A stretch of 64,000 nt of DNA from Ceratodon purpureus (taxonomy: Eukaryota > Streptophyta > Bryopsida > Pseudoditrichales > Ditrichaceae): contig CM026426.1 of the NCBI GenBank assembly GCA_014871385.1, forward strand, positions 50,568,956-50,632,955, in the 5' to 3' direction. A model generated the notes under the pieces. The model saw only the letters and a program-made list of their open reading frames with translations. It made no database searches and was not told the origin of the DNA. Below, one piece after another: positions 35,801 to 46,920 of this stretch; the first letter of the stretch is position 1; every line of letters starts with the position of its first letter. Position numbers and translations under genes: made by a program.

Positions 35801-38800
35801 TGTGGCAGGGCCGATGATGCACCCATGGCTCTCTTGTTTTTTCTCAATGCCATTGGTGCTTGAAGCTTTCGGCCCCGAATGTATGTGGGGGGCCTTGAGC
35901 ACTGAGCTGCTTGCGGAGGCTCGGCCCCTGTGGCTGGGCCGATGATGCAGCCATGGCTCACTTTTTTTTTCTCAATGCCATTGGTGCTTGAAGCTTTCGG
36001 CCCCGAATGTATGTGGGGGGCCTTGAGCATTGAGCTGCTTGCGGAGGCTCGGCCCCTGTGGCTGGGCCGATGATGCAGCCACGGCTTTTTTTTTTTTTCT
36101 CAATGCCATTGGTGCTTGAAGCTTTCGGCCCCGAATGTATGTGGGGGGCCTTGAGCACTGAGCTGCGTGCGGAGGCTCGGCCCTTGTGGCAGGGCCGATG
36201 ATGCAGCCACGGCTCTTTTGTTTTTCCTCAATGCCATTGGTGCTCGAAGCTTTCGGCCCCGAATGTATGTGGAGGGCCTTGAGCATTGAGCTGCTTGCGG
36301 AGGCTCGGCCCCTGTGGCTAGGCCGATGATGCAGCCATGGCTCTCTTTTTTTTTCTCAATGCCATTGGTGCTTGAAGCTTTCGGCCCCGAATGTATGTGG
36401 GGGCCTTGAGCAGAGAGCTGCTTGCGGAGGCTCGGCCCTTGTGGCTGGGCCGATGATGCAGCCATGGCTTACTTTTTTTTTCTCAATGCCATTGGTGCTT
36501 GAAGCTTTCGGCCACGAACGTATGTGGGGGGCCTTGAGCAGTGAGCTGCGTGCGGAGGCTTGGCCCTTGTGGCTGGGCCGATGATGCAGCCACGGCGCTT
36601 TTGTATTTTCTCAATGCCATTGGTGCTTGAAGCTTTCGGCCCCGAATGTATGTGGGGGGCCTTGAGCACTCAGCTGCTTGCAGAGGCTCGGCCCTTGTGG
36701 CTGGGCCAATGATGCAGCCACGGCTCTTTTTTTTTTCTCAATGGCTTTGGTGCTTGAAGCTTTCGGCCCGGAATGTATGTGGGGGGCCTTGAGCACTCAG
36801 CTGCTTGCGGAGGCTCGGCCCTTGTGGCTGGGCCGATGATGCAGCCACGGCTCTTTTTTTTTTCTCAATGCCATTGGTGCTTGAAGCTTTCGGACCCGAA
36901 TGTATGTGGGGGGCCTTGAGCAGTGAGCTGCTTGCGGAGGCTCGGCCCCTGTGGCTGGGCCGATGATGCAGCCAGGGCTCTTTTTTTTTTTCTCAATGCC
37001 ATTGGTGCTTGAAGCTTTCGGCCCCGAATGTATGTGGGGGGCCTTGAGCACTAAGCTGCTTGCAGTGGCTCGGCCCTTGTGGCTGGGCCGATGATGCTGC
37101 CATGGCTCACTTTTTTTTTCTCAATGCCATTGGTGCTTGAAGCTTTCGGCCCGGAATGTATGTGGGGGGCCTTGAGCATTGAGCTGCGTGCGGAGGCTCG
37201 GCCCTTGTGGCAGGGCCGATGATGCAGCCACGGCTCTTTTGTTTTTCCTCAATGCCATTGGTGCTCGAAGCTTTCGGCCCCGAATGTATGTGGAGGGCCT
37301 TGAGCATTGAGCTGCTTGCGGAGGCTCGGCCCCTGTGGCTAGGCCGATGATGCAGCCATGGCTCTCTTTTTTTTTCTCAATGCCATTGGTGCTTGAAGCT
37401 TTCGGCCCCGAATGTATGTGGGGGCCTTGACCATTGAGCTGCTTGCGGAGGCTCGGCCCTTGTGGCAGGGCCGATGATGCAGCCATGGCTTACTTTTTTT
37501 TTCTCAATGCCATTGGTGCTTGAAGCTTTCGGCCACGAACGTATGTGGGGGGCCTTGAGCAGTGAGCTGCGTGCGGAGGCTTGGCCCTTGTGGCTGGGCC
37601 GATGATGCAGCCACGGCGCTTTTGTATTTTCTCAATGCCATTGGTGCTTGAAGCTTTCGGCCCCGAATGTATGTGGGGGGCCTTGAGCACTCAGCTGCTT
37701 GCGGAGGCTCGGCCCTTGTGGCTGGGCCGATGATGCAGCCATGGCTCTCTTTTTTTTTCTCAATGGCTTTGGTGCTTGAAGCTTTCGGCCCCGAATGTAT
37801 GTGGGGGGCCTTGAGCAGTGAGCTGCTTGCGGAGGCTCGGCCCCTGTGGCTGGGCCGATGATGCAGCCACAGCTTTTTTTTTTTTTCTCAATGCCATTGG
37901 TGCTTGAAGCTTTCGGCCCCGAATGTATGTGGGGGGCCTTGAGCATTGAGCTACTTGCGGAGGCTCGGCCCTTGTGGCTGGGCCGATGATGCAGCCACGG
38001 CTCTTTTTTTTTTCTCAATGCCATTGGTGCTTGAAGCTTTCGGCCCCGAATGTATGTGGGGGGCCTTGAGCAGTGAGCTGCTTGCGGAGGCTGGGCCCCT
38101 GTGGGTGGGCCGATGATGCAGCCAGGGCTCTTTTTTTTTTTCTCAATGCCATTGGTGCTTGAAGCTTTCGGCCCCGAATGTATGTGGGGGGCCTTGAGCA
38201 CTAAGCTGCTTGCGGAGGCTCGGCCCTTGTGGCTGGGCCGATGATGCAGCCATGGCTCACTTTTTTTTTCTCAATGCCATTGGTGCTTGAAGCTTTCGGC
38301 CCCGAATGTATGTGGGGGGCCTTGAGCATTGAGCTGCGTGCGGAGGCTCGGACTTGTGGCAGGGCCGATGATGCAGCCACGGCTCTTTTGTTTTTCCTCA
38401 ATGCCATTGGTGCTCGAAGCTTTCGGCCCCGAATGTATGTGGAGGGCCTTGAGCATTGAGCTGCTTGCGGAGGCTCGGCCCTTGTGGCTGGGCCGATGAT
38501 GCAGCCATGGCTTACTTTTTTTTTCTCAATGCCATTGGTGCTTGAAGCTTTCGGCCACGAACGTATGTGGGGGGCCTTGAGCAGTGAGCTGCGTGCGGAG
38601 GCTTGGCCCTTGTGGCTGGGCCGATGATGCAGCCATGGCTCTCTTTTTTTTTCTCAATGGCTTTGGTGCTTGAAGCTTTCGGCCCCGAATGTATGTGGGG
38701 GGCCTTGAGCAGTGAGCTGCTTGCGGAGGCTCGGCCCCTGTGGCTGGGCCGATGATGCAGCCACAGCTCTTTTTTTTTTTCTCAATGCCATTGGTGCTTG

Positions 38801-41800
38801 AAGCTTTCGGCCCCCAATGTATGTGGGGGGCCTTGAGCAGTGAGCTGCTTGCGGAGGCTGGGCCCCTGTGGGTGGGCCGATGATGCAGCCAGGGCTCTTT
38901 TTTTTTTTCTCAATGCCATTGGTGCTTGAAGCTTTCGGCCCCGAATGTATGTGGGGGGCCTTGAGCACTAAGCTGCTTGCGGAGGCTCGGCCCTTGTGGC
39001 TGGGCCGATGATGCAGCCATGGCTTACTTTTTTTTTCTCAATGCCATTGGTGCTTGAAGCTTTCGGCCACGAACGTATGTGGGGGGCCTTGAGCAGTGAG
39101 CTGCGTGCGGAGGCTTGGCCCTTGTGGCTGGGCCGATGATGCAGCCACGGCGCTTTTGTATTTTCTCAATGCCATTGGTGCTTGAAGCTTTCGGCCCCGA
39201 ATGTATGTGGGGGGCCTTGAGCACTCAGCTGCTTGCGGAGGCTCGGCCCTTGTGGCTGGGCCGATGATGCAGCCATGGCTCTCTTTTTTTTTCTCAATGG
39301 CTTTGGTGCTTGAAGCTTTCGGCCCGGAATGTATGTGGGGGGCCTTGAGCAGTGAGCTGCTTGCGGAGGCTCGGCCCCTGTGGCTGGGCCGATGATGCAG
39401 CCACAGCTCTTTTTTTTTTTCTCAATGCCATTGGTGCCTGAAGCTTTCGGCCCCGAATGTATGTGGGGGGCCTTGAGCAGTGAGCTGCTTGCGGAGGCTC
39501 GGCCCCTGTGGGTGGGCCGATGATGCAGCCAGGGCTCTTTTTTTTTTTCTCAATGCCATTGGTGCTTGAAGCTTTCGGCCCCGAATGTATGTGGGGGGCC
39601 TTGAGCACTAAGCTGCTTGCGGAGGCTCGGCCCTTGTGGCTGGGCCGATGATGCAGCCATGGCTCACTTTTTTTTTCTCAATGCCATTGGTGCTTGAAGC
39701 TTTCGGCCCCGAATGTATGTGGGGGGCCTTGAGCAGTGAGCTGCGTGCGGAGGCTCGGCCCTTATGGCAGGGCCGATGATGCAGCCACGGCTCTTTTGTT
39801 TTTTCTCAATGCCATTGGTGCTTGAAGCTTTCGGCCCCGAATGTATATGGGGGGCCTTGAGCAGTGAGCTACTTGCGGAGGCTCGGCCCTTGTGGCTGGG
39901 CCGATGATGCAGCCATGTTTTTTTTTTTTTTTCTCAATGCCATTGGTGCTTGAAGCTTTCGGCCCTGAATGTATATGGGGGCCCTTGAGCACTGAGCTGC
40001 TTGCGGAGGCTCGGCCCTTGTGGCTGGGCCGATGATGCAGCCATGGCTCTCTTTTTTTTTTTCAATGGCTTTGGTGCTTGAAGCTTTCGGCCGAATGTAT
40101 GTGGGGGGCCTTGAGCAGTGAGCTGCTTGCAGAGGCTCGGCCCTTGTGGCTGGGCCGATGATGCAGCCACGGCTCTTTTTTTTTTCTCAATGCCATTGGT
40201 GCTTGAAGCTTTCGGCCCCGAATGTATGTGGGGGGCCTTGAGCACTGAGCTGCTTGCGGAGGCTTGGCCCTTGTGGCTGGGCCGATGATGCAGCCGTGGC
40301 TGTCTTTTTTTTTCTCAATGCCATTGGTGCTTGAAGCTTTCGGTTCCGAATGTATGAGGGGGGCCTTGACACTGAGCTGCTTGTGGCTGGGTGATGAGGC
40401 ATTTTCTTGCACTTATTTCCTTACATTGGTTCGCCGGTCATGGTTTTTGGTCGTTGCTTGGGATGGGCGGGGGCCTTATTTGGCTCTCTTGGTCAGGGCA
40501 CTTACATTGCAGGCTGATGATCCTAATGCTCATTTTATGGTCTGTAATTTAGGAGTCATCTGAGGATAACATGGGGAGCCAAGTACAAGTAGCGACTCCA
40601 GCGGAGACCGAGGTACTTTAATTTGTACCTTATTCCTTACATGATTTAGCATTTCTGAAATTATTTATGTTTTTTATTGTTTAACTTTTGTTGACATTGG
40701 AATTTAATCTTTTTTTTTTCATAATCTAGGTATATTCCGATGCTCCAGAGCTTTCTGCCAATTCCCCCATATCAGTAATAAATGTTTCCGACCTTTCGGA
40801 TTCATTTGATCTGCATAACTGTACTTGTGATGTAGCAAACCCTGTAGGTTTTGGTAGCGTACCTTTAGCGGTCCATTCTCCACAGTACATGCCTACATCT
40901 CCAGTGTACATGCCTACGTCCCCTGTCTATGAGCCTACTTCCCCTCGCTACATGCCCACCTCTCCTACACAGGATTCACCACCGATGTCTCCACCCTCTC
41001 CATCATTGCCTATCAGACTTAGGCGGCCAGCTCATGTTGTGTTTGCCCTTCCGGCAATTCTGCCATGCCCTGTCCAACAAACGAGGCGTTTCTGGAGGAG
41101 GCGCCGTCATTGGAACTGTAGACAGTCTAAGGAGTATTATAGGCGATCATCACGTCGATAGAGTCTTCAGGCTTAAATGATATTGTACTTGTTGTATTCG
41201 AATTATCATTATGAAGTGATTTCATATTTCTCTATTTTGCAAGACTTTCTAAGTTTTGATTCCAACATTAATCTGCACATCGTTTTGCAGGTTACTCAAA
41301 CACAAGAAGTGTTGGTAAAACAGTCTTGTCCTAAAGACTTGAAGACTGCTTTTGAGGGCGAATTGGAGCACCGTAAACAATACAAGCTGGACTCCATAGG
41401 CGTCATCAACAAACTCAGGATTCAACCGGAAAGGAAGTCCCGCTTGATGGTGCCCCTGTGCAGGATGATATCAATGGCCAAGGTTAGACCAGTGGGCGAA
41501 ATGGGGGTACAGCACTTGGAGCGGGAGTTTGTTAAGGGGTATAGAGATGGAGAACGCGTCATGTACATCTCCATATACAACAGTGAAGAGCAGACGAAGG
41601 ATGTTACGGCGGAGACCATAGGTGGTTGGAGCCCTTTATGGAGGGCCGCGAGTGATCGTTTTGATGATGACATCCGTGGAGACGAGGAGTGGATGCAATT
41701 CACCAACAAGATGTTCTTTGTCTGGGAAGGTAACCACCGCCTCGCTGCCTGGCTCCGACATATAAACAAGCACCATGCGGACGACCCAGCATGGCACATC

Positions 41801-44800
41801 TCAGTACATTGCATTATACTAGACCCCCGCGGCCATGTGGGCAAGTTGCTTCACGCCATGCACGACATTAACTGGTAAGTATCTCCGTTGTTATCCTTCT
41901 TTGTGTACACTCAAACCTTTGAGCTACTGCATTTTATTCCTCTAATATTCAACTTTGTTTTTCAGGTCAACTGAGAATGACCACGTCAAGAGTAATCTTC
42001 CAGCAAAGTTGTTTCGAATCCGCTCATTCGGGATGATGAAACTGGAGGATTTTAAAGACCTCCTCAGCCCTAAAGAATATGATGCATGTCTGAAACACAA
42101 GCCACCTAATCCGTCGTGGTTTCCCTTGACAACCAAGATTTTTATAGCATTTCTATACCGTGTAAGTTTTGTTGCCATCCATTCTTCGCTTCTGCAACTT
42201 GGATAAATTTCAATATCCTGATAAATACTTTTGTTTCAACAGCGGGAAATCGCACAAGCCTCCGACGACGCAGCGAGGGCCTACTATGAGAAGACACCAG
42301 AGGAGGATCAAACAGCAAATGGAGTTTGGGAAGTCATGAATGAGGCATCTGAGAAAATGGTCGAATCCATCAAGAAGAAGGACTTTACCAAGTACTTGGC
42401 CATTGCGAATCCCAAGAACGGTGACGACTTCCTTAATGAGGTGACACACTCACTAATGCCATTTACAATACTTCGTATGTCAACGTGATTTTCTTAATTC
42501 GTAGCGTCTAAAACAATCACTCTTCATGCAGATCAATCGACATTACAGTGACTTCTCGAAACCGGAGATGACCCTTGAGAAGCTACAGAAAATTGTCCCA
42601 GCAGCAGTTGAGCCCAAATACAAGGCTCGCTGGTTGAGGTGGTGGAACTCATCCCCAAATTCCAGACTATCTTACAGAATCCTTCCGCTCGAATTCAAGG
42701 AAACCGACCTCGACCCTTGGTTGAACAAGGCTTCATTTTGGGCTGGGGTATATTCTCTACATTTAGTATTCAAACTACATTATAGTTTTAATTTTTCTTA
42801 ACTTCTACCTCGTCGCTAATATATTTTCGTCTATATTATAGTTGGAGGAAGCTGTCATCAATGAAGTCGAGGACATATGCAAAGCGGAGAACCTCATCAT
42901 CAATTGGAAGGATTTTCCTGATGTCCAAGAACCGGGGGCTTATGTGGAGAGTTCACGTATTCTTTTATGGGACAAGGCCTTCCCGACGTTCCTTGGAAAG
43001 CAGGCTGAGAAGGTTTATGACAAGAAGTCTAACTTCGCTAAATTCCCTGGAACCGCTGAGGTTGTCAAGCGGGTTACTTATCCGTACGTATGTTATCTTC
43101 ATGTCATTCGTTTTCCGCAATAATGGGCTGTTTTTATTTTACTGATGCTAACCTTCTTTAAAATTGTTTATTTAGGTACTTTAAGACAGAGCTTGTTCCA
43201 AAAGGCGTCCTCACCGTCCAGCAGCTCCCCAGCTACTTCCTTGCTTGGACGTCGAGAACCTCGGACCAGTGTATCTATTCTCCACAACAGTTGAAAAGGT
43301 ACAAAGCTCCCCACTTGCTTGAGGGATGCTGGTACCTTGATTGTTTTCGCGGTTTCACTATTGACTCTGAGGTGGACATCAAGACTTTACATGATGCCGG
43401 TGAGGTAGTGGCCAAAGAAGCGGTGGAAGCTACTGAAGATGGCGGAGGCCCTGAAGACCAATCATCGGCTCCTCCACCGAAGAAAGGGAGAGCTCGGCGA
43501 CTGAAATCTTTGCGATCACATTCACAAGCTTCACAGCAAACTGGTGCGGCGTCTTCTGCTCCAGAGCAGACGGCACCAAAGCCCTCTCCAGGTAATGTGG
43601 TTACGAAGCCCTCTTCAACCTCTTCACCGGGTCCTTCCTCGATCAGTGCTTCGGAGATCACCAGAGGTCTCCTTCAGCAGAGGAAGGCCAAACTATATCC
43701 TCAAACAACTTCTTCCGCTGGAGCTTCATGCTCAACACAAGTTTCCGTCTTCAACTCATCTGTGGATTCCTTGTTACGGCGAAATAAGAGACAAGAGAGA
43801 AAAGGTGGCGACCCGGATTGGATCAAGACTCAAGACTTCATTCGCAAGGTATGTTCCAATATTTTGACATTTAATGGATTCTGCCACCTCTACTCGCTAT
43901 GTAGTTACTAACTCTCGTTTCTTGTTTCCTCAAGTTTGGAGCAGGCCGCGAAAACGAAGTTCCGGACCGGTGCAAACAAGAGGACCATCTGGGAGTCGAC
44001 TTGATCATTGCCGACATCCCTGAGAATCTTCCCGTCCCTTCCGTTTCCGTTCCCCCCACGAGTATTCCGCCTTGGAACTCTCGCGGGAAGGATTATTTGT
44101 ACGACATCTTCCATTTTGCAGATAAATACCTGCAGAAAAATGGTGCCATCTGCCTCATCTACAACACTGATCAGAAGCTGGCTAAGGATATCGAGGAAGA
44201 AGCTGCTGGTGGTCACTACGTGCTTTTCAAGGACTGGTGGGGTGTCAATGTACTCGGCCTGACTTCTCCAACGAACCCCGAGAACTTGGTAATTTCCCTA
44301 AACATACCCTTATCTTTACTTATTGATAACCCTTCCGCTTAATTTTACTCACTAGTTTTCCTTGACTGCAGACTATGCGGTTCTGGATTCGCGTCTACGT
44401 TCGTAGTGGCAGTACTTTCTCCTTCCAGACGAAGAAGGAAGAGCTGATACATGGGCTCCTCAACATTACCGAGAGTGATGCCATTTTCAACTTCACCGAT
44501 GTGGATTTGCAGCTCATGAATGGGGAGGTGCCGTGGAGAGGCGCAAGCGAGAAATCCATTGACATGATGCAGGGCATACTTGAGGAGCTGTCAAAGCCCG
44601 GCGACATAGTCCTTGACTGGAATGCTGGGACAGGTAACTATTCATGCATATCTTTGGTGAATTATTCCTCTCGTTTTTACCACAGTTTCTCATTTGTTTG
44701 TATCTCTCCGAGTTTTAAGGAGCCTCCATCAAGGCTGCCCAGGCTATTGGTCGCCACATTCTCGCTTTTGAGGAGGACGAAGCCATATTCAACGCCCTTC

Positions 44801-45252
44801 TCAAACCATCCGCCATGGGCCCTCCTAAACATCCTAGGCCGGCAGCAGCAGACGAAGCCCCTCCAAAGAGACCGAGACCTGATAAGTGGTGTAAGCCTTC
44901 TATTCTTTGTTCAAATTCTCCAAGCATTACTTCTCTTTGCAGCTCTACGTACTCGATCTAATTACAATCGGTTCTCTATTGCAGAGTAGTTTCAGCAACA
45001 CCGCCACGTGGGCCAACATCAGTGTCCACTCCATCGTGGCGTCTTCATTCCAGCCCGATTCAGCCTTTCATACTTCCGGACTACGCAGAAGACTTAGCAC
45101 AGGCGTTTCAATTTGGAGCCCTTACATATGTTCCTAGTCGGCCAACTACTTTTGATCCCAGGGCCCTTCTATTCGTCGATGACGAGGCGGTAGAAGGAGA
45201 TTCGGAGTCATCTAGTTCTGAGAGTGAAAGTAGCGACTGTAGCATGTTGTGA
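32880..45252 (+). CDS. Copy B: ParB-like / permuted DNA amino-methyltransferase-like fusion with CTD-like heptads, about 14 exons
   Basis: Inferred exons: 32880-33311, 33551-34180, 40553-40612, 40730-about 41161, 41291-41874, 41966-42161, 42243-42440, 42532-42747, 42842-43083, 43176-43848, 43935-44288, 44372-44633, 44720-44890, 44987-45252. Apart from the uncertain end of exon 4, all have GT..AG borders and agreeing phases, with no internal stop. Domains in order: basic N-terminus; RGG-rich then Asp/Glu-rich segment; four YxPTSPx heptads; ParB-like fold ([17 protein letters not shown]); helical middle; basic Ser/Pro linker; methyltransferase motif-IV position ([13 protein letters not shown]); motif I ([12 protein letters not shown] then [16 protein letters not shown]); acidic Ser-rich tail. 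The order IV then I is that of beta-class N6-adenine/N4-cytosine enzymes. The GxG loop is intact, but the aromatic of (D/S)PP(Y/W) is missing, so catalysis is uncertain. Start chosen 62 bp after a TATA box. Confidence 0.7.
34312..40395. repeat. Minisatellite: about 47 copies of a 128-bp unit
   Basis: Each unit has GGTGCTTGAAGCTTTCGG, CCTTGAGCA, GAGCTGCTTGCGGAGGCTCG, GGCCGATGATGCAGCCA and a T-rich run, with periods of 127-129 bp caused by T-run length. It fills nearly all of the intron between exons 2 and 3 of copy B (34181-40552). Subtypes (CTTACTTTTTTT, CGCTTTTGTATTT, CTCTTTTGTTTTT) recur in the same order in blocks, showing higher-order duplication, for example around 36100-36600 and 37120-37620. 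Confidence 0.95.
40886..40966 (+). other. RNA polymerase II CTD-like heptads in copy B exon 4
   Basis: The frame reads [27 protein letters not shown]: nearly four units of the Y-x-P-T-S-P-x pattern of the Rpb1 C-terminal domain (consensus YSPTSPS). The repeat is short, and Ser2 is replaced by Met or Glu while Ser5 is kept. Confidence 0.8.
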
Positions 45253-45768
45253 GTTTGAAGTAGGCTTCGGTCTATTGTTCATTTCATTGGATTTGATTTG
45301 ATTTAATTGGAGTTTGTATTGCGTAATCCTTCGTCTACTCTACTACCCTAAACCTAAACTTGTTATGATTGTCATATCCAATTTGTCTCCGTGTTTGTAA
45401 AGGATGAAATGTCACAACCATAATGCTCAAAATATAATATGAAGAATGAAATGTTACAAAAGAAATGCTCAAAAATAATATTGTGCTGTTATTTATATTT
45501 TACTCATTCAAAATCCCACATTTGCATAGCCATGTTACCTATTCTTGACTTGGTGTACATCTTGGTTTCTGCTACTCCAGTATTGTACACGAACTCTGAA
45601 ATATTCCACGAACTTTTAAGACCATTTGTTTTAGTTGGTTTCGAGTTCTCTTATTTCTAGAATCATCTATATTATCTAAATCCATCATGCTGGAATACTC
45701 GTATCTAGATCCAATAAAAGACCAAATCTTAAGGATTGTATTCGAACACCCCGCTAGACTTCACAGTA
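45253..45768. other. Convergent 3' flank, no gene seen
   Basis: The AT-rich spacer lies between the tail-to-tail ends of copy B (plus) and the LRPW gene (minus). One short open frame at 45439-45660 has no recognisable features. Confidence 0.5.
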
Positions 45769-46140
45769 CTAATCCTTTGGAGGATATACAGTCCAACTCT
45801 TGTCCATATCAAACCAGCAAGTTTCGCCATCCGATATGATCACTTCGGGCAGCTGAACAACTGGATTCTCATCGACGTTCGAAAGCAAGGGATACGGGAT
45901 TAGGGACAATTCCATAATACGGAGAAGCTCATTGGTACAAAGCACTGTCCAACGCCATTCACCTTCACCAACATGGAGGCTTCCGATGTGCCTAAACGGT
46001 GGCAGGTCCATGCCTCGTTCCCTGGCGCGCTCCACCTCCAACAGCCACGGCCGCAGCTCCTCATAACTCGCCGGTGCCTTTGGGGGCAAACCTACAGCCG
46101 CTCTCGTCCTCCTGGATCTCGCATTACACACCTTCGGCAT
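45769..46140 (-). CDS. LRPW-domain protein, single domain (transposon cargo)
   Basis: From an ATG at 46140 the minus strand encodes about 123 residues: a short basic start (MPKVCNARSRRTRAAVG), then one LRPW unit (SYEELRPWLLEVERARERG, MDLPPF, GEWRWTV, LRIMELSLIPYPLL) and an acidic, aromatic C-terminus ending YPPKD. It matches each half of the tandem gene at 9138-9665 over about 65 residues (ELRPW, RAR.RG, PP, EW.WT, IM, PL). The frame remains open upstream to 46257 without a better ATG. It lies tail-to-tail with copy B near the right end of the inner transposon. Function unknown; no known domain recognised. Confidence 0.6.
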   Translation of the reverse strand: MPKVCNARSRRTRAAVGLPPKAPASYEELRPWLLEVERARERGMDLPPFRHIGSLHVGEGEWRWTVLCTNELLRIMELSLIPYPLLSNVDENPVVQLPEVIISDGETCWFDMDKSWTVYPPKD

Positions 46141-46843
46141 CGCGCAACACACTGAATTCTTGTAGTCTTCAAACGTTACACTCAAGCATGCAGATTGACA
46201 TCCCCGAACTCCTACGCTACCTTCGCATACAGCACAACATGCCAAGGACTGTGTCACTATCCAAATACGCCACCTAGAGACAAGCTATAGAAACCAAGAG
46301 TGACCTCCTTCTCTGGAACCCAGCTTACCAAGTGCTGTTTGATGATGAAAATCTCCTACTTGTATCACTCAAATGAAGATGCTTCGCTGCCTAGGAAGAC
46401 AGAGTAATCTTCGATGAAGACAAGGACTCTAACAAGGTATATCTTGGTTTCAGCAGTTAAGATATTATACACGAATTCTAAAATATTCCAGGAAGTTTTC
46501 AAACCTTGCCTCCTTTACGTTCTTTCAAATTTGTTTTTTCCCTTGTGCATTTACATAATCCTATGAAAGAATTATTTGTTTGATCTAAAACTTAACGCCT
46601 GATCATTGTATCTTGCCTAAACCCATGACAAATCTAACAAAATATATGCATGACGTCATCATGACATCAGCCCTAATTTGTCTCATAGAGAACAAACGTA
46701 AGAAAATCTTACCAGAGATAACCCTGATTTCCACGGTAATATACTCTTTTTCTAAAAAAAGTGTCATAATTAAGCCTTAATTTAGTAATTTTCCACGGTT
46801 ATAGGGTCTACTTTGCTTTTGAAAATTTTCCTAATTGTCAATT
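46141..46843. other. Right subterminal region of the inner transposon
   Basis: AT-rich sequence with no gene seen, leading to the right terminal inverted repeat. Confidence 0.5.
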
Positions 46844-46913
46844 CTGTGCTCTCCATTCTGCGCTCACCGCTCTCCGCTCTACGCTCTCCGCTCACGTACG
46901 AACTTTCCCCCCA
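46844..46913. repeat. Right terminal inverted repeat of the inner transposon
   Basis: It is the reverse complement of the left end, with the shared core CGCTCTCCGCTCACGTAC. Its outermost dozen bases (ACTTTCCCCCCA) match the left tip (GAGGGAAGCT) only loosely. Confidence 0.88.
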
Positions 46914-46920
46914 TAAATGG
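46914..46920. repeat. Target-site duplication of the inner DNA transposon, right copy
   Basis: TAAATGG, identical to 26940-26946. The flanking bases differ (A here, G at the left), so the direct repeat is exactly 7 bp as it stands. Confidence 0.92.

Larger units (their letters stand above)
26947..46913. mobile_element. About 20-kb MULE-like DNA transposon with cargo genes, nested in the LTR element
   Basis: It is bounded by TAAATGG duplications and imperfect terminal inverted repeats sharing GTACGTGAGCGGAGAGCG and then GAGCGGTGAGCGCAGA. Inside are a small acidic ORF, a MULE-like/SWIM transposase gene (28614-32297, minus), a multi-exon ParB/methyltransferase-like gene (32880-45252, plus) with a 6-kb minisatellite in an intron, and a small LRPW gene (45769-46140, minus). 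It inserted after the LTR element because it splits pol. The 7-bp duplication is shorter than the 8-11 bp usual for MULEs. Confidence 0.88.

Noticed and set aside
34312..40395. Many 60-190 codon open frames on the minus strand reading repeats such as [20 protein letters not shown]
   Set aside because: They are by-products of the 128-bp minisatellite. The period is not a multiple of three, so the frame rotates from unit to unit and there is no single long protein.
44987..45252. Alternative final exon of copy B starting at 44943
   Set aside because: It gives a short tail ending at TAG 44987-44989. The exon from 44987 keeps phase and adds an acidic Ser-rich tail, so I preferred it, although the acceptor is weaker.
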